This document shows, piece after piece, positions 26,178 through 36,517 of a stretch of DNA of 64,000 nt. The notes beneath the pieces are model-generated. The model was given only the letters and a program-made list of their open reading frames with translations, was not told where the DNA came from and searched no databases. The stretch comes from Diorhabda sublineata. Its lineage: Eukaryota > Arthropoda > Insecta > Coleoptera > Chrysomelidae. The DNA is taken from positions 41,158,559-41,222,558 of the forward strand of contig NC_079476.1 of NCBI RefSeq assembly GCF_026230105.1, in the 5' to 3' direction. The position numbers were made by a program, and so were the translations under genes. Every line of letters begins with the position of its first letter. The stretch's first letter is position 1.

Positions 26178-26640
26178 GAGAAACAGACAAATGAAGGGTG
26201 CGCTTCTATTATTAAATCCGATTTATTTGGTACAAATAGTCTAGTTCACTAAATAATCAACAAAAGCTACCGTATCGGTGTTTAAATAACGGAAAAACAC
26301 AATATATTTCCACTGATTCAAACTGAACAACACTATAAATATAATCCAAGTTTAGAACATATCTTTCACTTGAAAACAAGCTCCCGCAATTCTACCGCAT
26401 CAATACAAACCTGCTTTGACGCTTCTAGAGTCTGTTTAAAGTGTGTAGAGCGCGCATATGGAATTTTACGATATACCACGACGTCCGATCGTCGACGTGT
26501 TGAGCCGAACGACGTCTAAAAATGGCCGATCTCTCCAATCCACCCTCGCTCCCTATTACATAATTATTATTGCTCCGCTTTACCGCTATAAGGCGCTACC
26601 GGTTAAAAGAAGGAGACGCCGCCGCCGGTCGAACTCACAA
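26178..26640 (-). promoter_or_regulatory. CadN: Candidate promoter and untranslated 5' exon of CadN
   Basis: Inference. The interval 26.0-26.65 kb is richer in C+G and CpG than its surroundings. On the minus strand it ends at an excellent splice donor (GTAAGTATTG, beginning at 26177). CadN needs an upstream non-coding exon because its ATG exon begins with an acceptor at 17060. Splicing 26178 to 17060 would give a 9.1-kb intron. The exact transcription start was not determined. An Inr-like TCAGTT lies within the exon on the minus strand near 26.32 kb. A short open frame on the opposite strand here (26458-26649) is low-complexity and unsupported. Confidence 0.4.
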
Positions 26641-27146
26641 ACTTCTTAAGGTTCCTAATTAACTCCGAATAAATGAAAAAAACAAATATATTACTGCGAC
26701 TAGGTACATGAGGGTGGGTATTGTGAAAATCGAAAAGTTTCAATTAAACCACAGAAACTTTTATATCGCGAAGTAGGATGAAAATTATTTCAAAATCAAT
26801 TCATACGAGGGTGAAAACTATCAATACCATCGCTAATTTTGGCAGTACTACTAAATCTGTACTTTGAGTTGTTTCATTTTGGAACTTAGCGATAAAGCAG
26901 CATCACTCAAGACATCTCAGGTCGTCATAATTTTTCCAGTATAAAAAATCGCCGTTTTCAAACCCTTTAAAATCCACTGACTTGACTACTTTTCGTTTCA
27001 GGAGTACAGTATTCAATCTAAGTTTCATCTAGATCTAGATGATGTGACGTTAAACCATTTTCGCACCTTCAAATAGATCTTTTTGTAATAATTCATATTA
27101 AAAACGTTAAACCAACGAGTATAACGCTCAAAATTTAATATTAGTA

Positions 27147-28919
27147 TTAGAATACAAGTCGTTTACAGCTTAGAAGAAACTTTCCAAGAAATATGTCTTC
27201 AAATTCTTGCCAAATGCAGAAAAAGATAGATTTGAATCAATTGGCAAATGATTTGCATTTTTTGCGTTGTAAAGTATTGAGCCCTAATTAATTCTGAACG
27301 TTATAGTCTTTGTTGACGATTGACTTAGTTTTAGTTTTGAAAAATATTTAATTACTACAATGTCAATTGATAAATCGTCAACAAAGTAAAAGACCATCTT
27401 ATAGGTCCTTTCTCCTTGCTTTTATTTTTCTTGTCTTGAGTTTTTTCCTTCTCCTCCTATCTATCCCTATCCCCCTATCTCCAACTTACACAATCATATT
27501 TGTAGAATACAATTTGTCTACAGCTTAGAAGACACTTTCCAAGAAATATGTCTTCAAATTCTTGCCAAATGCAGAAAAAGATAGATTTGAATCAATTGGT
27601 AAATGATTTGCATTTTTCGCATTGTAAAGTATTGAGCCCTAATTAATTCTGAATGTTATAGTCTTTGTTGACGATTGACTTAGTTTTAGTTTTGAAAAAT
27701 ATTTAATTACTACAATGTCAATTGATAAATCGTCAACAAAGTAAAAGACCATCTTATAGGTCCTTTCTCCTTGCTTTTATTTTTCTTGTCTTGAATTTTT
27801 TCCTTCTCCTCCTATCTATCCCTATCCCCCTATCTCCAACTTACACAATCATATTTGTAGAATACAAGTTGTCTACAGCTTAGAAGACACTTTCCAAGAA
27901 ATATGTCTTCAAATTCTTGCCAAATGCAGAAAAAGATAGATTTGAATCAATTGGTAAATGATTTGCATTTTTCGCATTGTAAAGTATTGAGCCCTAATTA
28001 ATTCTGAATGTTATAGTCTTTGTTGACGATTGACTTAGTTTTAGTTTTGAAAAATATTTAATTACTACAATGTCAATTGATAAATCGTCAACAAAGTAAA
28101 AGACCATCTTATAGGTCCTTTCTCCTTGCTTTTATTTTTCTTGTCTTGAATTTTTTCCTTCTCCTCCTATCTATCCCTATCCCCCTATCTCCAACTTACA
28201 CAATCATATTTGTAGAATACAAGTTGTCTACAGCTTAGAAGACACTTTCCAAGAAATATGTCTTCAAATTCTTGCCAAATGCAGAAAAAGATAGATTTGA
28301 ATCAATTGGCAAATGATTTGCATTTTTTGCGTTGTAAAGTATTGAGCCCTAATTAATTCTGAACGTTATAGTCTTTGTTGACGATTGACTTAGTTTTAGT
28401 TTTAAAAAATATTTAATTACTACAATGTCAATTGATAAATTTTCAACAAAGTAAAAGACCATCTTATAGGTCCTTTCTCCTTGCTTTTATTTTTCTTGTC
28501 TTGAGTTTTTTCCTTCTCCTCCTATCTATCCCTATCCCCCTATCTCCAACTTACACAATCATATTTGTAGAATACAAGTTGTCTACAGCTTAGAAGACAC
28601 TTTCCAAGAAATATGTCTTCAAATTCTTGCAAAATGCAGAAAACGATAGATTTGAATCAATTGGTAAATGATTTGCATTTTTCGCATTGTAAAGTATTGA
28701 GCCCTAATTAATTCTGAATGTTATAGTCTTTGTTGACGATTGACTTAGTTTTAGTTTTGAAAAATATTTAATTACTACAATGTCAATTGATAAATCGTCA
28801 ACAAAGTAAATGACCATCTTATACGACCCATCCGTGTCAGATTGCCTCAGCAAGTAGTAATCTCTTCCTCTTGCTTTGATTTTTCTTGTCTTGAGTTTTT
28901 TCCTTCTCCTCCTATCTAT
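27147..28919. repeat. 355-bp satellite, five tandem copies
   Basis: The anchor ACAGCTTAGAAG occurs at 27165, 27520, 27875, 28230 and 28585, an exact 355-bp period, and the copies are roughly 97-99% alike by eye. Two variants exist. Copies 1 and 4 share GGCAAATG, TTTTTTGCGTTG and GAACGTT; copies 2, 3 and 5 share GGTAAATG, TTTTTCGCATTG and GAATGTT. The order is therefore A-B-B-A-B. Each unit contains 13-bp inverted arms CTTTGTTGACGAT / ATCGTCAACAAAG (27308-27320 and 27374-27386 in copy 1) separated by 53 nt. The right arm is mutated in copy 4. The last copy carries an insertion of about 37 bp near 28825 and then breaks off into unique DNA. Frames are closed, so the unit is not coding. Confidence 0.95.
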
Positions 28920-28929
28920 TTAGAAGAGT

Positions 28930-30402
28930 AAATACACTCAATCCTATCTTCAATCTTCACGATCTAAATCTATTTTACGTACATTCTTCTTCAGAAGTCG
29001 ATTCTGCTTTTCTTACAAAAACTAGGCTCGGCATTTTTAAAATTTTCTTTCTTCTGTATTCTAAGTTTTCTTTTTTTAATACTTTCTTTTGAAGTCAGTA
29101 TTTTTGCTACTTGTTTTACACGTTCTCTTGCAGTGTTGTCAACTTTTGGGACTGGACTCAATTCACGAAGAAATTTAGAAGGAGTTTCAATAGTGTAACA
29201 GATTTTGAAGTTCTTAGTTGGAATTACTTCGACTCACTAATTATTCTACGATTTGACTTATGCCTTTATTTTGCTCTTTATAGAAGTCTGATATGAAAGC
29301 ATTCCTTTGAGACATAGATTTTCCCCAAGATTCTGATAGAAGTGTACCAATTTATGATCGGGTAATCCTCCGACCTATTATGACATTGTTCATAGAAATA
29401 CGATTTTAAGGACTTGAAAAAAGGTCTTTTGCTTCAATTTTAATTTCAAGAACTTCAACCGAAACAATCAGTTGGAGCTTACCAATTGGTTTGAGGAATG
29501 AAACGTCTTTGAGTCAAGCTGTAATTGTAGATCGATTTTTTGTGACATGTAGAGGTCGGAACCCTTTGGTAAACCATCTTCATACTTTGCTTTTTTATTG
29601 TTGACCTTCGCACTACAATTTTGTCGCTAGATATGACCCTATATCATGAGATTAAGGCCTAGAACTGAGCCTTCAGGTTCTTCACATTCTAGAAGACATT
29701 ATTGAAACAATCTGACTTCCCCTGAAACCGTAGTAATGCGATTTGCTATATTTTGATGAAAAATCACAGAAAGTTGTGGAATGATGCTTATTTATGATGG
29801 ATAAACATTATTTAGAAGCCTCTTCAATTGTTCATTATGCATGACATTCCAGTTTTTCATAGACTAAATTAAAAAAAATCTACAGTAAGGTTGCTAATAG
29901 TTCTTTTTTTTGTATTGTTAGGTCGAATTTTAGATTTTAGTATATTATAATAAGGTCGGATTCCATGAATTTTTGATTCACAACTTCTAGCGGTAATTCC
30001 GAAATTGCTTTAAGAGGAATTGCAGTATTGATACCATTTGTATTTTGTCCAAAAAACATGCCACAAGCAATTAGTGACTTCAGAAGCTGCCAAGGTTTAA
30101 ACAGTAAAGTTGAATTTCTTAACATTTATTTATTTTTATTTACTTTGCATCTTTCTTTGTCTTATTTTCATCTAGCTTTTCTTGTTTTTCAAAAGAACTG
30201 AATCTAATACACAAATCTGACTTATCTTTTTTTGACGATGAAATCCAAGGTTAAGTAACGAAAATGTTATTCATAACCTAACTTTTCGTTAAACCCCATA
30301 TATCTCGACAAAATTATTTATTCAATATTATCTCTATAGTAACGGAAAGTTGATTGATTCAGTCAGAACTTTGAATAGTTTTTAGAAATCCTCACATTTA
30401 TA
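28930..30402. other. Intergenic DNA, no gene seen
   Basis: Scattered short frames on both strands (for example 29111-29296 and 29937-30125) have no recognisable domain. Sequence is AT-rich without clear tandem repeats. Confidence 0.4.
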
Positions 30403-31785
30403 ATGTCCAAAATTGACAAAGGAAAGATAAGCTTTATTTTGAGACATAAACATGATGATGATTCGCCGCCGTTTGTAATTGATGCTAAAGACAGTATCGA
30501 TCCAAGTTATACAAATTTAGTTTTACCATAGTAAGTAACTTATTTAATTCATGTACAATTTCACATTATCGCCGATCGATACCTAATTTATTATATAGGG
30601 TTTGTTTAGTATAAGGTCATAATTCGATATTTGGTATTTTATGAGGTATAAAACACGTGAAAATGTAAGTTGCTGGCTTCCAGGAGAAGTTTTCTTTAAT
30701 GGTTCATATTTGGCAGTCTCTCTGAATAATTTAAATTTATCTTTTTTACAGTTACAGTTTACAGCGATATTAAACGACATTCGTCATGGGCGTTGAGGAA
30801 AAGTACGAATTCTTTCGTCAAAAATATAAGAAAACTTTTAATTTTTCATTGTTCTAACCTAGTACGGGAATACCTGGAGTAGGTAGGTGGAAATGTTGCC
30901 CTACAAAGGGTTTTGTTGCACACTAGAATAGAAAGAACTGAAATATCACGCAGACTTGCTGATTTAGAGGTAGATAAAGTTATACTAGGACTTGACCTCT
31001 TGTGTGGAATCAACAACAGATAAAAAACAGTAGAATTGATAATAGAAATAATAGAATAAGATAATTCTATAACCGAAGAATGTATCAATATATGTAAAAA
31101 CAATTTACGAATACTAACAGGAATCTTGTCGGGGCGTTGTTACCTTAATTGACACCTGAAGACGCTATATTCATAATCTTTCAAAATTTGGTACTCCAGG
31201 GCATCACACACTGTGGCATATGAAACGAAAAATGGGGCGGCTAGAGCCATTCCACATTCCAAACATCCCCAGCTCAAACTTTTTGCTACAATAATAAACT
31301 AAAACAAATAACTCGGCCTTTTGTTTTCTGGATCGGATTCTAGATACTCCTACGATGTTAATTTCCTTAAATTAGCTAATAGTTCAAGCATTTCCATTGA
31401 AACTAAAATCACTGTATAAAAATTATCATCCTTAAATAAATATTCACCACTTGTTAATTTACATTTGTTTGATTAACAATTTTTTTAGAACCACATTTTA
31501 TTCACTGAATTTTATGAAAAGTTCGTTTTTACTAAATCCCTTAATTGTTTTCACAGTCGAGTAATATGCCGGCAAAGATATCACCTAGCAGGCGTCAAAC
31601 AAAGAGCCCAATTTATAAAAGAAATTAAACAACACGAACTTCTGCAATCGAAAGCTTTGGACGGCGTTAGAATTCACAGGGAGTTTTGCAACCCAATTTT
31701 ATCCAAGCCTAATCCGAATGAATTGATTAAACTCACTAGAAAACAGAAAATGAAAGTCGAAGAAATCTTGTCGACAAAATATTGA
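30403..31785 (+). CDS. Uncharacterised 118-aa protein, two exons
   Basis: Exon 1 is 30403-30530 and exon 2 is 31557-31785. They join in frame across a consensus donor (CCATA|GTAAGT) and acceptor (TTTTCACAG|TCG), splitting one Tyr codon, and give 118 residues ending at TGA. The N-terminal half reads MSKIDKGKISFILRHKH, then DDDSPPFVIDAKDSIDPSY. The C-terminal half is basic and helical-looking, including YRVICRQRYHLAGVKQRAQF and KLTRKQKMKVEEILSTKY. There is no signal peptide or membrane segment. I do not recognise the family. The strong splice sites, the open frame across the junction and coding-like composition argue for a real gene. Its neighbour at 33.6 kb is a ciliary-type gene, so a ciliary or testis role would be a guess only. 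Confidence 0.65.
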
Positions 31786-32135
31786 AGCAAGATTATCATT
31801 ATAAACTTTGTTACATCAGTTTTATTCAAATAAAAAAATTTATAGCCCAATGGCCATAGTTATCTACATTATATATTTATATTAAACCCTTTTACTCGAA
31901 TGAAGCTCGGAAAAAACTTCCAGGAGCGAGGTTTTTTCGGGGGACACAAATTATGAATCTTATTTTGCTTACAACAAGGCTATAAGTGTTAAAATATATT
32001 GCAAAAATGCAATAATTACCTTAAAAATACCATTTTAATAGAAAGTTTTACATAAAAAACATCTATATAACTGATAAGAATTTTTGAATCTAAAGGTATT
32101 GGATTAAATAATTTTTTTTGTATTAAAATCTATCA

Positions 32136-32208
32136 GGGGGCGTAGCTCAGATGGTAGAGCGCTCGCTTAGCATGCGAGAGGTACCGGGATCGATGCCCGG
32201 CGCCTCCA
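32136..32208 (+). tRNA. tRNA-Ala(AGC): tRNA-Ala (anticodon AGC)
   Basis: A complete 73-nt cloverleaf. The acceptor stem GGGGGCG pairs with CGCCTCC, including the G3-U70 wobble pair that identifies alanine tRNAs. The anticodon arm CTCGC-TTAGCAT-GCGAG puts AGC at 32169-32171 (tRNA positions 34-36). The A box GTAGCTCAGATGG and a B-box-type GGATCGATGCC are present. The discriminator base is A. A T-run about four bases downstream serves as the RNA polymerase III terminator. No intron. CCA is not encoded, as is normal in eukaryotes. Confidence 0.97.
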
Positions 32209-32210
32209 AA

Positions 32211-32219
32211 ATTTTTTTT
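32211..32219 (+). terminator. RNA polymerase III T-run after tRNA-Ala
   Basis: An uninterrupted run of T immediately after the tRNA 3' end, the standard pol III termination signal. Confidence 0.8.
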
Positions 32220-33652
32220 TAATAATAAATCATTTTTCATTTATTGAATGAATATAACCAATAAAATAAATTTACTTTGACGAATTGTCTATTGTATCAT
32301 AAATTTTTTCATCAAATATTCTGCAATCACCAACCAGGAGCACCCAGCCAGCGATATGAAGACTTCAGAAAACTATGAACCCAGTATCACTGACAGAGAA
32401 AAATGAAAAAACAACGTAGACTTAGCTGGATAAACAAAGACCAAAGCTGCCAAGACCTCATCCTAACTGGATGAGACGAGAAAAACAAGAATAGGAGGAT
32501 TTGCTGAAAGACGAAACTAACTGGAGCTGAAGATAAAGGTCTAACTCATCGATGGACAACTTCAACCCCATTATGTTGTAAGTTTCTACAACGTAAAGAT
32601 ATATTAACTACAGTCATCGAAAGAAGCTCCAAGACCACGAGAAAATCATCAGCGTTAAACACTTTTTTCGATAAATCAAAATTCAGCAGATCTATCGAGA
32701 TATATAAGGAGCAGATCCAGTTTTAGAAGCTGTAGAAGTAGAAGAAAATGATGGGGATACTCAGACAAAAACTAAAGTAGCTGCTTAATTGTACCTTTTA
32801 CATAACCCGACAAAAGTATTGTTAAATTTGTGGTTCCCAATAGTTGTACTAAAAGGTAGGTACCCAACGAATTACAGCCTCAAGGAAAAGTGGTAGGCTG
32901 AATCCGACAACAAAACCGTGCAATGTGATTCCCTCATTCTCAAACCTACGTTGCTGCGTGTTCCTGCAAACATGGAAATGTTGATCACCGCTCCCACTAC
33001 AACAATAAACAATGTCTTCTGTTTGTAAAAAATGAGGGACCCTCACTATATAATAACCCCAATTTCATAATATGATCAAGAGTGACCTTAAACTAAATAT
33101 TTGGAATAAAATTTTAACAATAAACATAATTTTGATATTAATTTGATTACGATGATTTAAAAGAAATATCATTCATTACGTACAACATCATATATATAGA
33201 TTTACTCATAATTCGAGGTGAGTATAATCATAATCACGATTTTTCTTTGAAATAACAACCCATCTCTAGCATGTATTCCAACGATACGACGTGTCAATTT
33301 TTTTTCAAATATGGCATCCGTGGGCAAATAAGATTATTATTAGAAAATACATATCACACATAAAATGTAAGGAAATGTCAACTTGTCATGAATATGCTGT
33401 TAACCAATCTGCATCAATCTCTTTTCATAACTGTATTTTACAAAAAAAAATGATTCAAACGCGATAATACTTTTTAATGTTTGCCCACAACGCCATATTG
33501 AATCAAGTGAAATGGATAACCTTGATATGACACGTAGCCCAACCATTACTATCCATTAATACGTGACGTGATTGTTCCCTTGTAAATCAAGTGACTGATG
33601 CGTTTGACAACTTAATGACACATCTATCACCCTTACATCTGGTGATTGAAAA
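32220..33652. other. Intergenic DNA, no gene seen
   Basis: The interval 32330-32800 has a purine-rich, less AT-rich composition that hints at decayed transposon coding sequence, but no conserved motif could be read. The rest is AT-rich and featureless. Confidence 0.35.
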
Positions 33653-36517
33653 ATGTTCGCTAATACATATCAAAGCGGTTTTATTTCGATATTTTATAGC
33701 GTAGGAAGCAATCCTTTAGCAATATGGGATAGGCAGGTTAATAGAATATTTTCCCATCTTATTTCCAAACTTGATATTAAGTCAATCTAAATTATGATCA
33801 CTTAAACGTATTTATCAATTTTTATAGGTTAAAAACGGACATATTAGAAGAGTAATAGATGAAGATGTTAAATCTTTGGTTCTGGAGGTAGCTGGAACTA
33901 ATGTAGCAACAACTTATATAACTTGTCCCATAAAACCAAGAGCTTCTCTAGGCATACGAATGCCGTTTTTAGTGATGATTATTAAAAACATGAAAAAATA
34001 TTTCACATTTGAGATCCAAATATTAGGTAAATACATCTTATGTCCTAATTTTTTGTATTCATAGTTAACTAGTTTCCATTAACCTTAAGCAAACTTTAAG
34101 GTATTTCGAAGTGTTTTAACCTCGTACGTGTGAGTGTTGGACACTCATTAATGACGTGGTCTGCATTTTCTTCCTCTTCCGTCCACCAGCGGTATTCCGG
34201 ATTATCCATGTTTCTTATAGCACGAAGATGACATACAAGATGACCGTTACCGGTTCCAGTCGAATTTCGCGTATGTTCAAGCACTCGATTGACAGAAAGC
34301 CTATCTACGTCTGACTGCAAAGTTTGTCTTGTAAATAAACTACTCAGAGATGTGAGAGCTGCTCTAAGAATTGATTCTGGGCTCATTGGTAGTTTTGCTA
34401 ATCCCAATCTAGCGAGTAAAACAACCTCATCGTGATCCTTATCGTTCAAATGAACGAACTGCCACCACTAAGTAGTTTTTGCACCTCTGAGCAAACCTAG
34501 AGCACACTGTTTCCGTTGTTAAGGCTTTTATGGCCATTACAGCGATTACTTCCGCTTCGAAGACAGTAGCATGTTTCACAAGCTTATTTTAGAGTGTCCA
34601 ACGCAGGATCCTACCTCGAACAAGCTATTTATCCTTTAAATATCCAGGTACCGGGTGGCTTCATTCGAAATACATAGTGATCAGTAAATGTAGACGTATT
34701 AATACATTTGGAGAATGTTGTCTTATCAAATTGACCACCTAGAACATGCCCTTTCACTTGATTTGCTATTAATTCTTCCACATATCGACTTTTAAGACTT
34801 TTAAGTGCCACAATCTTGCCACAATTTTTGTCCTCAACCTTCCATCAATACTTGTTCCACTCCTTTTTTGTGTTATACGTTATCCAGAACATCCGAAGCA
34901 TTACATCAGAAGATAAAAGATTTGTCCGATTTTCAAAATCCGGGTGCACTTAGACGTGTTTTAATTTTGATAAACCATAAAACTATCAAATTCTAGATGA
35001 TAAGGATATGCATAGAAGATTTAGAGTATCAAACTTTCAATCATCAACAAAAGTACGACCATTCTGTACAACGATGCCAATAGGACTCAGTTCTGGATGG
35101 AATCAAGTTCAGTTTAATTTAGCAGACTTCACGAAGAGAGCTTATGGTAAGCAAAACAGATAAATAACCATTTTATGTTGAATATATTTCAAATTTGTGA
35201 AAAGAAATTATCGAATGGAGAATATGCTCAGAACATGTTTTTAAATCTTAGAGGATATAAAAACAGATCACCTACACATCTTTCAAACCATGTTTTAATC
35301 CCGCAGATGTTTATTCTGGAACCCTTTACCTCTCTTTTGGTGTTTCGAAGCATTTTTGATAGTTTGACACTCAAACGGTTTTATCAAAAAAATTCTCTTC
35401 TCAACTCTGCATTTGTTCTGATCTCAAATAATTTTCCAGGTTCAACGTACATGGAGACTGTTAGAGTTCAGATACATGCTAATGTGCGTATCCGAAGGCT
35501 TTATTTCACTGATACTCTTTACTCAGACGAAGAGTTACCAAATGAATTCAAATTGTTCGGACCGGTACAAAAGAAGAAAGAGGAAAAGAAGCCTTCGAAA
35601 GAGCAAAGTATTTATAAAAAGTCGACTCTAGATCATCATTATTATAACTTTTTTTGTTAATAGTTGCGGCAAAAGAGGAAGAAGTCAAGCCACCAGAAGA
35701 AGTGCCACCACCTCCGTCGCCCGTAGACGCAACGGGAGCAGAAGAAGGTATTTTAGAAGAAATTGTAGAAGTAGAAGCAGAGGATAAACCTGCAGCTGAA
35801 GCCGAAGAAGCTGGTGGAGAAGAAGTAGCTGCGCCAGAAGCAGGCGAAGCGGCCGAATCACATCCGGAAGACGCAGTACCAGAAGGTATCATCGTTTTTT
35901 ATTAAAATATTTTTCATTTCAAGAATATTTTGAAGGTGAAGTAAAACAAGAGGAGGCACCTGAAGAGGGCGCACCAGAAAAAGCTACGGAAGAAACGGGC
36001 GAACCGCACGCCGAAGGAGAAGCTCCCGAAGGTGATAAAGTATCTGTTCAAGAAGCTGCTGCAGTAGAAGGTGAACCTGCCGCAGAAGCCGAACCGGCCA
36101 CAGAAGCAGCTGTACCGGAAGCAGGAGCTGAAACTAAACCTGAAGCAGAAGCTGCACCGACAGAAGGAGGCGAAGAAACGCATGCTGAAACTGAAGCAGT
36201 TACCACAGAAGGTATTAAATTTAAACATCTAAGTTATATGTTAGTGTATTTTGTTCGTTATAAAGCCATAAAAATTCAACAAAACATGAACTTCTCTTAT
36301 CATTTTATATTAATAATCAATTTGTACCTTCATGAATTGTTTAGTTGGTGAAACGGCTACAGAAATAACAGAAGGAACAACAGAAGCAACAACAGAAGCA
36401 ACCTCAGAACCAGCAACAGAAGCAACAACAGAAGCAACGGAAGTAACAGCAACTACAGATGAGCCAGCAACGACTGATGAACCTTCAGTAGCTGCAGAAA
36501 CTACTGCTAATGAATAA
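33653..36517 (+). CDS. CFAP20 paralogue with a long acidic C-terminal tail
   Basis: Seven exons join in frame to 427 aa: 33653-33736, 33828-34026, 34997-35146, 35440-35607, 35664-35885, 35924-36211 and 36345-36517. Residues 1-188 are a full CFAP20 (Bug22) domain: FQSGF-like start (YQSGFISIFYSVGSNPLAIW), NGHIRRVIDEDVKSLVLEVAGTN, MPFLVMIIKNMKKYFTFE, SGWNQVQFNLADFTKRAYG, VRVQIHANVRIRRLYF and SDEELPNEFKLF. CFAP20 is a ciliary inner-junction protein of about 193 aa. Here 239 more residues follow (exons 4-7), nearly all Glu, Ala, Pro, Thr and Gly with few hydrophobics, so probably disordered. The domain differs from canonical CFAP20 at many otherwise invariant places, so this is probably a second copy and not the orthologue. 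Exons 3-6 are all multiples of three. Exon 6 has two in-frame acceptors 12 bp apart (35924 and 35936). Intron 2 holds a retrotransposon relic. Confidence 0.88.
34096..34449 (-). pseudogene. Non-LTR retrotransposon relic (C-terminal region) in intron 2 of the CFAP20-like gene
   Basis: The minus strand holds 117 open codons. They contain a TGNGHLVCHLRAIRNMDNPE-type stretch, then YRWWTEEEENADHVINECPT and LTRTRLKHFEI. This matches the end of ORF2 in Jockey/R1-like elements, where 'TGH..L..HL......... C..C...EET..H....CP.L...R' follows the RNase H domain. The zinc-binding cysteine pair before EEEE is lost (RWW instead of CxxC). No upstream reverse transcriptase remains next to it. It is antisense to the host gene. 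Confidence 0.65.

Noticed and set aside
26458..26649. 63-codon Arg-rich frame ending RRRRRR
   Set aside because: Lies within the CpG-rich candidate CadN 5' exon on the opposite strand, is low-complexity, and has no supporting domain.
27120..28920. CRISPR-like regularly spaced repeats
   Set aside because: The whole 355-bp unit is repeated without unique spacers, and the genome is eukaryotic; this is a satellite.
35548..35892. Ser/Ala-rich minus-strand open frame
   Set aside because: It is the antisense shadow of the Glu/Ala-rich tail exons of the CFAP20-like gene.
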